DNA of 64,000 nucleotides. Origin: Gemmatimonas sp. GTDB lineage: Bacteria > Gemmatimonadota > Gemmatimonadetes > Gemmatimonadales > Gemmatimonadaceae. How positions within the stretch are numbered: the first letter of the stretch is position 1; every line of letters begins with the position of its first letter. The notes beneath the pieces are model-generated. The model worked only from the letters and a program-made list of their open reading frames with translations, was not told the origin of the DNA and made no database searches. The position numbers and the translations under genes are program-made. Below are positions 13,981-22,983 of the stretch, one piece after another. The stretch lies in the NCBI RefSeq assembly GCF_027531815.1, contig NZ_JAPZSK010000013.1, forward strand, positions 1 through 64,000, written 5' to 3'.

Positions 13981-15372
13981 ATGACTGCCGACGCTGCCGC
14001 CGTGGCCAACCCCGAGGCGCTCGCCCGCCGCCGCCTCCTCACGGTGCTCTTCGCGGGGGTGTTCATGGCGGCGATGGACGCCGCGGTCATCGCGCCGGCG
14101 ATTCCGGCGCTGCGCGAGGCGTTCGGGGTGGACAATCGGCAGATCGGCCTGGTCACGATCGTCTTCAGTCTCTGCTCCCTCACGAGCACGGCGCTCATGG
14201 CGGCGCTGAGTGACCGGTTCGGGCGGCGCACCATCTACCTGCTGGACATTGCCGGCTTCGCGCTGGGGTCGCTCGTCATCGCGTGGTCGTCGAGCTTCGG
14301 CGTGCTGCTGCTGGGGCGCGCGATTCAGGGGTTGAGTGCGGGGGGCATTACCCCCACGGCGAGCGCGGTGGTGGGCGATACGTTCCCCGCCGACCAGCGC
14401 GGGCGGATCCTGGGGCTGATCGGCGCGACGTTCGGCATGGCCTTCGTGTTCGGCCCCATCCTCGCGTCGGCGCTGCTCGTGGTCGCCAGCTGGGAGTGGA
14501 TCTTCCTCATCAACCTGCCGTTCGCGGGCATCGTGTTCGTCATGGGCTATCGCGCGCTGCCGCGGGTGACGCGCCCGGCCGCGCTGCCGCCGTTCGACTA
14601 CGCCGGCATCACGACGCTGGCCGTCATGCTGGCCAGCCTCACGCTGGGGATCAACCGCGCGGCGGATACGCTCACCGGGCGCACGGTGTGGCCGGCGCTG
14701 CTGGCCACGGCGGTGCTGGCGCTGCCGGTGCTGCTGTGGGCGGAGCGCCGCGCCGCGCAGCCGATCGTGCCGCTGACCCTGTTCGGCACGACGCAGCTGC
14801 GCACCACATGGGTCCTGTGCACGGGGGCCGGCTTCGGCATGGGGAGCGTGATCTTCATCTCGTCGGTGGCGGTGGCGGCGTTCGCCACGCCGGCCGATCA
14901 GGCCGGGCTGCTGCTGCTGCCGCTCGTGCTCTGCTCGTCGGTGGCGTCGGCGCTGTTCGGCCGGCTGCAGAACCGGCTCGGGCCGCGCCGCATCATGCTG
15001 GCCGGTTTCGGAACCCTGGCCGTGGGGGCGCTGCTCATCGGCGTGGCGGCGCCGACGTTCTGGCTGTTCATCACGGCCACGCTGTTCGTGGGGGCCGGGG
15101 TCGGCATCGTGGTCGGCGGCACGCTGCGCACGGTGGTGCTCGACGAGGTCGATGCCACGCAGCGGACCGCCGCGCAGGCCCTCGTGAACATTGGCATCGC
15201 CATCGGGAACCTCATGGTCGTGGCGGTGCTGAGTGCGTTGGCCGATCGTGCCGGCGGTGGGCTGGCCGGGTTGCAGGTGGCCTACCTGTTCGCCGCCGGG
15301 GTGATGGTGGCAATGATGGCCATGAGCTTGCGGCTGCAGCCGACGCGGGTGCAGGTGCTGGCCGCGGGGTGA
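13981..15372 (+). CDS. Major facilitator superfamily drug/solute transporter
   Basis: A 463-residue transporter starting at ATG 13981. About 12-14 helices can be read. Family motif A is DRFGRRTIYLLD between helices 2 and 3, and the helix-5 region GPILASALL follows. It resembles drug:proton antiporters. The C-terminus is short and cytoplasmic. The first ATG upstream (13945) is less likely because it adds a polar tail without a ribosome-binding site. It is divergent from the flavoprotein gene, with 83 bases between them. Confidence 0.85.
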   Translation: MTADAAAVANPEALARRRLLTVLFAGVFMAAMDAAVIAPAIPALREAFGVDNRQIGLVTIVFSLCSLTSTALMAALSDRFGRRTIYLLDIAGFALGSLVIAWSSSFGVLLLGRAIQGLSAGGITPTASAVVGDTFPADQRGRILGLIGATFGMAFVFGPILASALLVVASWEWIFLINLPFAGIVFVMGYRALPRVTRPAALPPFDYAGITTLAVMLASLTLGINRAADTLTGRTVWPALLATAVLALPVLLWAERRAAQPIVPLTLFGTTQLRTTWVLCTGAGFGMGSVIFISSVAVAAFATPADQAGLLLLPLVLCSSVASALFGRLQNRLGPRRIMLAGFGTLAVGALLIGVAAPTFWLFITATLFVGAGVGIVVGGTLRTVVLDEVDATQRTAAQALVNIGIAIGNLMVVAVLSALADRAGGGLAGLQVAYLFAAGVMVAMMAMSLRLQPTRVQVLAAG

Positions 15373-15385
15373 AGCGCCCGCCGGG

Positions 15386-16306
15386 TCAGCCCATGCGTTC
15401 GGAGTACCGCTCCCGCGCACTGTATTTGTCGAGCCGCCACGGCGGGGAGGTCAACCCGCCGTAGGCGTGCTCGCGCAGCCACGCCTGCTCCGCCTCCACG
15501 TCGTTTTCGTCGAGGTCGCGGAACCAGGTCTTGGGGCGCGCGGGAGACCCGTTGAACCAGCGGTAGCCGCGGGCCTTGAGCAGCTCCTTGGTCTCGATGG
15601 GGGTGCCGATCGCCCACAGGCGCACGGTGTTGCGGCGCGCCCGCTCGAGCAGGCGCGTGAGCGGCGTGGCCTCACCATCGCGCGGGGTGGCCAGCACGTG
15701 CAGTGTGGCCAGGCAGTCGTCACCCGCCCGGTGCCCGGTGTGAAAGGCGCTGCACAGCTGGAAGAGCAGGTAATCGAGTTTGGCGCCACGACAGCCGAAC
15801 TGCGACCAGGGCACATCGTGCAGCGAGCACCCCCAGTGTTTGGTGGCGAAGGCGGGAAAGCGGCGCTCGAGCATGCGACGGTCGAAGTTCGCGTTGTGCG
15901 CAATGACGAGGTGTGCCGCCTCGATCTCGGCCGCGACGGCGGCGTCATCGATGCGCTGGCCGCGCACCATGTCGTCGGTGATGCCGGTGATCTCCACCGC
16001 CTCGATGGGGATGGGAATGCCCGGATCCTCGAACCAGTCGCGCATGGGGTGTACGCCGTACACGCGCCCCGCCGAGTCGAATTCGAACGCCACCAGGCCC
16101 AGCTCGATGATGCGATCGTTGGTGGTATCGAGCCCCGTGGTTTCCACATCCACGATGAGCCCGCGGCGCACCCCCGTGGACGGCGTGGGGGCCGCATAGT
16201 GCGTGCGCGCCTCGAAGCGCTGCAGCACCCGATAGTCGCCGGTGGCTTCGAGCGCCGAGATCAGGGCGGCGTGCTCCGGCAGCACGCCCGTGCGGATTTC
16301 CGGCAT
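15386..16306 (-). CDS. DnaQ-type 3'-5' exonuclease (DEDDh)
   Basis: A 306-residue exonuclease. Exo motif I is IVDVETTGLD, motif II is IAHNANFDRRML, and motif III follows FHTGHRAGDDCLATLHVL, with the His and Asp of the DEDDh type. The C-terminal part of about 110 residues (KELLKARGYRWFNG, WLREHAYG) is typical of longer epsilon-like exonucleases and is probably an accessory or DNA-contacting region. A start at 16336 would overlap the thioredoxin start by two bases on the other strand, so the choice of 16306 is tentative. Confidence 0.85.
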   Translation of the reverse strand: MPEIRTGVLPEHAALISALEATGDYRVLQRFEARTHYAAPTPSTGVRRGLIVDVETTGLDTTNDRIIELGLVAFEFDSAGRVYGVHPMRDWFEDPGIPIPIEAVEITGITDDMVRGQRIDDAAVAAEIEAAHLVIAHNANFDRRMLERRFPAFATKHWGCSLHDVPWSQFGCRGAKLDYLLFQLCSAFHTGHRAGDDCLATLHVLATPRDGEATPLTRLLERARRNTVRLWAIGTPIETKELLKARGYRWFNGSPARPKTWFRDLDENDVEAEQAWLREHAYGGLTSPPWRLDKYSARERYSERMG

Positions 16307-16334
16307 GTGGCCCGGGGTGACTAGGTTTCCCGAC

Positions 16335-17105
16335 ATGAACGCTTCCGATTTTCCTGCTGAGTTGACCGATGCCGAATTCACGGCCCGGGTTCTTCAGTCA
16401 CCGCTGCCCGTCCTGGTGGATGTGTGGGCCGCCTGGTGCCAGCCGTGCGTGACCCTCAAGCCGGTCATGCAACGCCTGTCGGAAAGCTATCGTGACCGGG
16501 TGACAGTGCTCATGCTCGACGCCGATCGCAACCTCGAAACGGTAACCCGTTTCGACGTGCGTGCCCTCCCCACGGTCCTGCTCTTCGATCAGGGCGCGCT
16601 GGTCGCCCGCCAGACGGGAGCGCAGTCGCTCGCCACCTACGCGCAGCTCCTCGACGCGCGACTCGCCGCGCGGGCGGCTGGCGAAGCGGCGCAGCCCGTG
16701 GCCCACACCACCCCGGTCGCCCCCGCTCCCACAGGCGACACGCCGGCGGTGCGTGAGGCGCGTGCGCTCGTCCAGGCGAGTACCCCGACGGTGCTCTTCA
16801 AGCACAGCGCCACCTGCTCCATCTCGATCGACGTGAAGCGCCAGTACGATGCCTTTGTGCAGGCCCACCCGCAGGTCGCCACACGGCTCGTGGTTGTGCA
16901 GCAGGAGCGCCCGCTGTCCACGGCCATCGAGACGGTCACCGCGGTCCGCCACGAGTCACCGCAGGCGCTGGTGGTGCGGGACGGGCAGGTGCTCTGGCAT
17001 GCGTCGCATCACCGCATCACGGCCGAGCGACTGGCGCAGGCCGTGCGCACGGCCGAGGCGACCCCAGGCGTGAGCGGCGCGGCGCCCACGCCGTCGGCGC
17101 ACTGA
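16335..17105 (+). CDS. Thioredoxin fused to a BrxC/YtxJ-type monothiol domain
   Basis: A 256-residue two-domain protein. Residues 8-108 are a thioredoxin with the redox motif WCQPC at 34-38 and the cis-Pro turn ALPTVLLF. A Pro/Ala linker follows. Residues 138-245 match the BrxC/YtxJ (DUF2847) fold, the bacilliredoxin-like domain of the bacillithiol system: VLFKHSATCSIS (Cys at 161), then VQQERPLSTAIE, VRHESPQALVV and LWHASHHRITAERL. The single Cys with a following Ser fits a monothiol enzyme that removes bacillithiol or another low-molecular-weight thiol from proteins. The fused thioredoxin could reduce it. This functional reading is inference. Confidence 0.85.
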   Translation: MNASDFPAELTDAEFTARVLQSPLPVLVDVWAAWCQPCVTLKPVMQRLSESYRDRVTVLMLDADRNLETVTRFDVRALPTVLLFDQGALVARQTGAQSLATYAQLLDARLAARAAGEAAQPVAHTTPVAPAPTGDTPAVREARALVQASTPTVLFKHSATCSISIDVKRQYDAFVQAHPQVATRLVVVQQERPLSTAIETVTAVRHESPQALVVRDGQVLWHASHHRITAERLAQAVRTAEATPGVSGAAPTPSAH

Positions 17106-17227
17106 TCCGTTCGCCGTGATGCAGCCGCGCGGCTGCATTGTGGGGGCGGCACGGGAGCTCTACTCTCCGGGAGATCGTTCGCAGAGCAGGTATCTCGCAA
17201 TCACGTCTTGCTTCGACGAGTCCGGTC

Positions 17228-17614
17228 ATGAGCGCCCTTGCTGCTGCACGGCACGTGCTGGTGGTGGACGACAACGCGGATGCCGCCGAAAGCCTGGCGC
17301 TGCTGCTGCAGCGTGAGGGGCATAGTGTTGACGTGGCCCATGATGGCCGGGATGCGCTGGAGCAGTACGATCGCGCGCACCACGATGCCGTAATCATGGA
17401 CATCGGCCTGCCGGTACTCGACGGACACGAATGCGCGCGCGCCATGCGCCGTGCGCAGGGGGACCGGGCGCTGCTCATCATCGCGCTCACCGGGTGGGGG
17501 CACCCGGAGGACCGCCGCCGGAGCGAGGCGTCGGGGTTCGATCATCACCTGGTCAAGCCGGTCCTCCCCTCCGAGCTCAACGCCTTGCTGGTGGCGGCCC
17601 AACGGACCGAGTAG
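17228..17614 (+). CDS. Single-domain response regulator (REC only)
   Basis: A 128-residue receiver domain with no output domain. The acidic pocket is VVDDNADA, the phosphorylation site is the Asp in VIMDIGLPVLDG, the Thr switch is in IALTGWG, and the conserved Lys is in HHLVKPVLPSELNALL. It should relay phosphate or act by protein contact, CheY-like. The start at 17228 follows a suitable spacing from an upstream purine-rich stretch. The kinase partner is unknown; none is adjacent. Thirty bases separate it from the downstream peptidase gene. Confidence 0.9.
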   Translation: MSALAAARHVLVVDDNADAAESLALLLQREGHSVDVAHDGRDALEQYDRAHHDAVIMDIGLPVLDGHECARAMRRAQGDRALLIIALTGWGHPEDRRRSEASGFDHHLVKPVLPSELNALLVAAQRTE

Positions 17615-17643
17615 CGTTCGGGGTCCACCAACCCCGAGTGTCC

Positions 17644-19779
17644 ATGAGCTCGACCATTCGCACACCGCTGCTGCTTGCCGCTGCGGTCCTGCTTCCGGCG
17701 GCCCCGGCCGCATCCGGCGCCCAGCCGCGTGCCACGGTGTCGGCCTCGGCGCCCGCAACCGTCGCCGCCGTGCCGCCGCGCGCCATCCGCCGCGACGTCC
17801 CCATGACCAACGCCATCCGGCGCGCCATGGCCGCGGGGAGCCGCGATTCCACGGGACGTCCGACCGCCCGGTACTGGCAGCTGCGCACCGATTACGACAT
17901 CGATGTGTCGCTCGATCCCGGCAGCGCGCGGCTCACGGGGACGGCGCGCATCACGGTGCACAACACCAGCCCCGACCCCCTGCGTGAGATCGGACTGCGG
18001 CTGCACCCCAACCACTTCATCGGCACCGCGCCGCACAGTGCGCCGTGGACCCCCGCCGAGGTGACCGATGGCATCGCCATCGCGCGCATGTCCGTGAACG
18101 GTGCCGCCGTCAACATCGCCTCCAACGCGGCACCCAACGCGCTGGCCGCCGAAGGCGCGCGGGCCATCCAGAACGCGCAGGCGGCCGCCGCCAATGCGGC
18201 CAGTGGCAACACGCTGCTCAACGGGCGCTCTACCAATGCGCGCGTCCGCCTGGCCACCCCCATTGCCCCCGGTGCGAAGGCGCAGCTCGAGATCGCGTGG
18301 TCGCACAAGCTGCCCGGCGGTCCCGGCACCGGGCACCGCATGACGCAGCGCTGGGCCGACACGCTCTTTCAGCCCACGCAGTGGTTCCCGCGCGTGGCCA
18401 TGTACGACGACCTGCGCGGCTGGGACACCGAGCTGTACCTCGGGCCGAGCGAGTTCTACAACGCCTTCGGCCGCTACGATGTGCGCATCGACGTGCCGGC
18501 GGGATGGATCGTGAGCGGCACGGGGCTGCTGCAGAATCCGCAGCAGGTGCTCACCGACAAGGCGCGCGCGCAGCTGGCGAAGGCCACGCAAAGCGACGAC
18601 ATCACCACCATCGTGGGGTCGGACGAGGTGGGGCCGGGGCAGTCCACCGCCATCAGCGCCAACGGGCGTCTCACGTGGCACTACGTGGCGGACAACGTCA
18701 ACGACTTCGCGTGGGCCACCGCGAAGCAGTACGTGTGGCAGACCACGCGCGCCACCATTCCGGGCAAGGGGGTGGTGCCGGTACACATGGTCTATCTGCC
18801 CGGTCGCGCCAGCCTGTATGCCAAGGCCGGCCCCGTGTCCCGGCATGCCCTCGAGTTCTATTCGAAGCTCTGGTTCCCTTATCAGTTCCCGCAGCTCACC
18901 CTGCAGGATGGGCCCAGCGCCGGCATGGAGTACCCCATGGTGATCAACTCCAACGTGGGCGCCGCCGATCATGAGGCGGGGCACATGTGGTGGCCCATGG
19001 TGGTGGCCAACAACGAGACGTGGTACGGCTGGATGGACGAGGGCTTCAATCAGTACATGAACATCCTCTCCGACGCCGATGCCGCGGGGAAGCCCGCGGT
19101 GCTCGATGGGCTTGGGCAGAGCTACGGCCGGACGGCCAACAACGAGGCCGAGCCGCCCATGATGTGGAACGCCAACTACGCCGGCCCGCAGTTCTACGGC
19201 TTCACCACCTACAGCAAGACGCCGCTCATGCTCTCCGCCCTGGGTGGCATCGTTGGCGACAGCGCGGTGCAGCGCGCCCACCGCGAGTTCGGCACCGCCT
19301 GGATGTTCCGGCATCCCTCGCCCTGGGACTGGATGTTCTTCATGGAGCGCGCGCTCGGCCGTGACCTGGGGTGGTTTTGGAACGCGTGGCTCTTTGGCAA
19401 CGAGAGCGTGGACCACCGGGTGGCCAAGGTCGTCACGCAGGGGATCCGCACGCGCGTCACGGTGGCGCAGGAGGGGCAGATGCCCGCACCGATCGTGCTC
19501 GACGTGACGTTCGCCGCCGCCGGGCCGGCCATTCGGCCGATGAAGAACGCCGTCATGCTCGACGCCACCACGGCACGGGTGACCGTTCCGGTGGACGTCT
19601 GGTTCGACGGCCGGCGCGAGCACGTGGTGGAGTTGGTCTTCGGCGGGCGCCGGATCGAGAAGGTGACGCTCGACGCGCAGGGGCGTTTCCCCGACCGCGT
19701 GCCCGCCGACAACAGCTGGTCTGCCAAGGCCGATGTGGGAGGGGCAGGGATCGGGCGCTCGGGTTCGACCCGTCCCTGA
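17644..19779 (+). CDS. M1-family zinc metallopeptidase, exported
   Basis: A 711-residue gluzincin with a signal peptide (MSSTIRTPLLLAAAVLLPAA). The catalytic block is AADHEAGHMWWPMVVANNE: HEAGH supplies two zinc ligands and the base, and the Glu about 19 residues later (NNETWYGWMDEG) the third. The substrate-binding GMEYP stretch, counterpart of GAMEN in aminopeptidase N, precedes it. The beta-rich N-terminal domain (GTARITVHNTSPDPLRE) fits the family. It probably trims peptides in the periplasm or outside the cell. The C-terminal 100 residues form a beta domain. Confidence 0.88.
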   Translation: MSSTIRTPLLLAAAVLLPAAPAASGAQPRATVSASAPATVAAVPPRAIRRDVPMTNAIRRAMAAGSRDSTGRPTARYWQLRTDYDIDVSLDPGSARLTGTARITVHNTSPDPLREIGLRLHPNHFIGTAPHSAPWTPAEVTDGIAIARMSVNGAAVNIASNAAPNALAAEGARAIQNAQAAAANAASGNTLLNGRSTNARVRLATPIAPGAKAQLEIAWSHKLPGGPGTGHRMTQRWADTLFQPTQWFPRVAMYDDLRGWDTELYLGPSEFYNAFGRYDVRIDVPAGWIVSGTGLLQNPQQVLTDKARAQLAKATQSDDITTIVGSDEVGPGQSTAISANGRLTWHYVADNVNDFAWATAKQYVWQTTRATIPGKGVVPVHMVYLPGRASLYAKAGPVSRHALEFYSKLWFPYQFPQLTLQDGPSAGMEYPMVINSNVGAADHEAGHMWWPMVVANNETWYGWMDEGFNQYMNILSDADAAGKPAVLDGLGQSYGRTANNEAEPPMMWNANYAGPQFYGFTTYSKTPLMLSALGGIVGDSAVQRAHREFGTAWMFRHPSPWDWMFFMERALGRDLGWFWNAWLFGNESVDHRVAKVVTQGIRTRVTVAQEGQMPAPIVLDVTFAAAGPAIRPMKNAVMLDATTARVTVPVDVWFDGRREHVVELVFGGRRIEKVTLDAQGRFPDRVPADNSWSAKADVGGAGIGRSGSTRP

Positions 19780-19927
19780 CCGATGCCCTGAGCTGCGGTG
19801 GGTCCCGTGCACGCGCCGTGCGACGCCCCCATAATCCAGACGCCGCAGACGACCAACGAATTTCTTTCCCGGGGGCGGGCCATGCTCGACGGTCCCCCCA
19901 ACGCGCCTCTCGCCGCATCAGTGACGC

Positions 19928-22900
19928 ATGACATCTCCCGAACAGGTTAGCGGCGCACACGACGCGCCCTCCTTCGCCGACGCCCAGCCCCTCGCGGTCT
20001 GTGCGATCGGGGCCAGCGCCGGCGGGCTCGAGGCGCTGCAGCAGTTCTTCGACAACGCGGATCCCACGCGCGGCATCTCGTACGTGGTCGTGCAGCACCT
20101 CTCGCCCGATCACAAGTCGCTCATGGTGGAGCTGCTGCGGCGACACACCACGCTCAAGGTGGTGCGCGCCGAAGACGGCATGCGCATCGAACCGGACACG
20201 GTGTATCTCAACCCGCCCAAGACGAACCTCACCATCGAGAGCGGCGTGTTGCGCATGGCCGAGCAGCCGGCCGGTCACGGGCTGCATCTGCCCATCGACG
20301 TCTTCTTCGCCTCGCTCGCCCTCGCCATGGGCGAACACGCGGTGGGGATCGTGCTGTCCGGAACAGGCAGCGATGGCACCCGCGGGGCGCGGGAGCTGAA
20401 GGCGGAGGGGGGGCTGGTGCTCGTGCAGGACCCCACGGAAGCGCAGTTCGACGGCATGCCGCGCAGCGTTGTGGCCACGGGGCTCGCCGACCAGGTGCTG
20501 TCGGTGGCCGATATGCCCGGCACCGTGGCGCAGTTCTTTCTGCGCCGGGGGGGCGGCCGCGCCTTCAGCAGCAGCGAACAGGCGGCGGGCACCGCCTCGC
20601 AAGTGCAGCGTGTGCTGGGGCTGCTCCGCGATCGCCTTGGTACCGACTTCACCGGCTACAAGCCCAACACCATCGTGCGGCGCATCGAGCGCCGGGTGCT
20701 CATGCACCCCGGGCTCGGCTGGGACGACTACGTCCGTCTGCTCGAGGACTCCAAGCCGGAGCTGGTGCAGCTGCATCGCGACCTGCTCATCAACGTCACG
20801 CGCTTCTTCCGTGACGAGGAGGCCTTCCGCCTGCTCGAGCAACGCGTCATCCCGCAACTCGTGATGGACACGCCCCCCGACAGCGAATTGCGCGTCTGGG
20901 TGCCGGCCTGCTCCACGGGTGAGGAACCGTACTCGATCGTCATCCTCATCCTCGAGGCGCTCGACCGCGAGAAGCTGAGCCGCAACGTGCGCGTCTTCGC
21001 CACCGACGTGGATCAGGATGCGGTGGAGTTCGCGGCCGCCGGGCGCTACGGCGACTCCATTGCCGCCGACATGACCCCCGAGCGCCTCTCGCGCTGGTTC
21101 GTGGCCGACGGCGACGGGTACAAGGTAAGCCGCGCCTTGCGCGACCGGGTGATCTTTGCACGGCACAACCTGCTCAAGGATCCGCCGCTCACGCGCATGG
21201 ACTTCGTGTCCTGTCGCAACATGCTCATTTACCTGGGTACCGACCTGCAGCGCCGCGTCATTGCGCTGCTGGCGTACGCGCTGCGCGCGCGCGGCTTCCT
21301 CTTCCTGGGGTCGAGCGAGACCGTGGGGACGCTGTCCACGCTCTTCGATGTGGTCGACCAGAAGTGGAAGCTCTTCCAGGCGCTGCAGCCGGGGCGGCAC
21401 ACCCTGGCCGAGGCGCTTCCTGCACGCCCGCGGCGATCGCTGATGCAGTCGTTCTCGGCCGCCACCGCCGCCGAACAGGCGGTGCTGGCCACGCGCTCGG
21501 GGGCGCCGCGGACGGCGACCGAAGACGGGCTGCTGGAGCGGGTGTTCCAGGAGCTCACCGACGTGCTCAAGCTGCGCTGCGTCGTCCTCGACTCGGAGTA
21601 CCAGCTGCTGCACACCTTCGGTGATGTCAGTACACTGCTCAAGGTGCCGGCCGGGCGCTCCACGCTGGAGATCTTCAAGCTGCTGCCGCGCCCGTTGAGC
21701 GCGGCGCTGCGGGCCGCGCTGGGGCGCGTGGCCAAGGAGCACCGCGAGATCCTGTACGAAGGCATCGAGGTGGCCCCCGACGAGCCCACCGTTCGCATGC
21801 ACGTGCGGCCCCTCGATGTGGGCCCCGACCGCGCCCGGGCCTACGTCATCTTCTTCGAAAGCGGTCCCAGGCCGCTGGCGGGAGGCATTGCCGACCGCTT
21901 CGCCATGGACGACTCGTCGGCGCTCCGGCTCTCGCAGCTGGAGCACGAACTGCAGTACACCAAGGAGAACCTGCAGGCCACCATCGAGGAGCTCGAAACC
22001 TCCAACGAGGAGCTGCAGGCCACCAACGAGGAGCTGCTGGCGTCGAACGAGGAGCTGCAAAGCACGAACGAGGAGCTCCAGTCGGTGAACGAGGAGCTGC
22101 AGACGGTCAATGCCGAGTACCAGGAGAAGATCGCGGAACTCATCAGCCTCAACAACGACATCGAGAACCTGCTCCGGACCACCGGCGTGGGCACCCTGTT
22201 CGTGGATGGCTCGCTGCGCATCCGCAAGTTCACCGACGCGGCACTGCGCCTGCTCAACGTGATGCCGCAGGACATCGGCCGCCCGCTCGATCATATCGCC
22301 GCCAAGATCCCGGGCGTGGATCTCGTGGCCATGTGCCGTCGGGTCATGAGCGCCAACGGGCCCGAATCGCACGAGGTGCAGGCCCCCGACGGATCGCATC
22401 TGCACGTGAAGGTGTTGCCGTATCTCACCGGGGAGATCGGGGTGCACGGCGTCATCGTGAGTGTGATCGACGTGACCGAGGTCAAGCGGGGCGAGGAGCG
22501 GCTGCAGCACATCCTCGATTCCATTCCGTCGTCGATTGCCGTGCTGGGGCCCGATGGCACCATCGTCCAGACGAACGCCGAGTGGGCGCGCTTCGCCGAG
22601 GTCAACGAGGCCCCGCCGGCGCTCGTTTCGGGGATTGGCCTCAACTACGTCGCCACCTGCATGGCGGCCACCGACGACGCCATGGCGCATGCGGTGGGAC
22701 GAGGGCTGCGCGAAGTGCTCGGTGGCAAGCGCGACCGGTTCGAGTTGCAGTACCCCTGCCACTCGCCCGACAAGCGGCGCTTCTTCCTGCTGCAGGCCAC
22801 GGCGCTCACCGCCACGGCCCCGCGGGGGGCGCTCGTGCAGCACTTCGACATCTCGTCACAGGCGCTGCGCCTCGAGCAGCTCACGCAGTGGGTGGAGCAG

Positions 22901-22948
22901 GTGCAGGCGCTGCAGCTCGACGGGGTGCCGACGCTCCCCGAATCCTGA
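19928..22948 (+). CDS. CheB-CheR-PAS chemotaxis-type methylation protein
   Basis: A 1006-residue fusion. Residues 22-205 are a CheB methylesterase with Ser in GASAGG (S30), His in VVQHLSPDHKS and Asp in SGTGSDGT. Residues 220-490 are a CheR methyltransferase with the arginine-rich start IVRRIERRVL, the SAM site ACSTGEEPYSIVI, and FVSCRNMLIYL. A heptad-rich coiled coil near residues 670-740 (ETSNEELQATNEEL repeats) precedes two PAS domains. No histidine kinase or receiver domain is present at the C-terminus, although many relatives carry one. The protein probably both adds and removes methyl groups on a glutamate-bearing receptor. No receptor gene is nearby. A long opposite-strand frame here is a composition shadow. 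Confidence 0.93.
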   Translation: MTSPEQVSGAHDAPSFADAQPLAVCAIGASAGGLEALQQFFDNADPTRGISYVVVQHLSPDHKSLMVELLRRHTTLKVVRAEDGMRIEPDTVYLNPPKTNLTIESGVLRMAEQPAGHGLHLPIDVFFASLALAMGEHAVGIVLSGTGSDGTRGARELKAEGGLVLVQDPTEAQFDGMPRSVVATGLADQVLSVADMPGTVAQFFLRRGGGRAFSSSEQAAGTASQVQRVLGLLRDRLGTDFTGYKPNTIVRRIERRVLMHPGLGWDDYVRLLEDSKPELVQLHRDLLINVTRFFRDEEAFRLLEQRVIPQLVMDTPPDSELRVWVPACSTGEEPYSIVILILEALDREKLSRNVRVFATDVDQDAVEFAAAGRYGDSIAADMTPERLSRWFVADGDGYKVSRALRDRVIFARHNLLKDPPLTRMDFVSCRNMLIYLGTDLQRRVIALLAYALRARGFLFLGSSETVGTLSTLFDVVDQKWKLFQALQPGRHTLAEALPARPRRSLMQSFSAATAAEQAVLATRSGAPRTATEDGLLERVFQELTDVLKLRCVVLDSEYQLLHTFGDVSTLLKVPAGRSTLEIFKLLPRPLSAALRAALGRVAKEHREILYEGIEVAPDEPTVRMHVRPLDVGPDRARAYVIFFESGPRPLAGGIADRFAMDDSSALRLSQLEHELQYTKENLQATIEELETSNEELQATNEELLASNEELQSTNEELQSVNEELQTVNAEYQEKIAELISLNNDIENLLRTTGVGTLFVDGSLRIRKFTDAALRLLNVMPQDIGRPLDHIAAKIPGVDLVAMCRRVMSANGPESHEVQAPDGSHLHVKVLPYLTGEIGVHGVIVSVIDVTEVKRGEERLQHILDSIPSSIAVLGPDGTIVQTNAEWARFAEVNEAPPALVSGIGLNYVATCMAATDDAMAHAVGRGLREVLGGKRDRFELQYPCHSPDKRRFFLLQATALTATAPRGALVQHFDISSQALRLEQLTQWVEQVQALQLDGVPTLPES

Positions 22949-22983
22949 TCGGTGATGGCCGCGCAACGCGGCCACCGCGTGCG

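Noticed and set aside
13879-15420. A 513-residue minus-strand frame rich in Arg, His and Gln
   Set aside because: Antisense to the MFS transporter gene; low-complexity shadow.
17545-19812. A 755-residue minus-strand frame
   Set aside because: Antisense to the M1-family peptidase; composition shadow only.
19553-22843. A 1096-residue open frame on the minus strand
   Set aside because: It runs antisense to the CheB-CheR-PAS gene, is rich in His/Arg/Gly as expected of the complementary strand of GC-rich coding sequence, and shows no domain.
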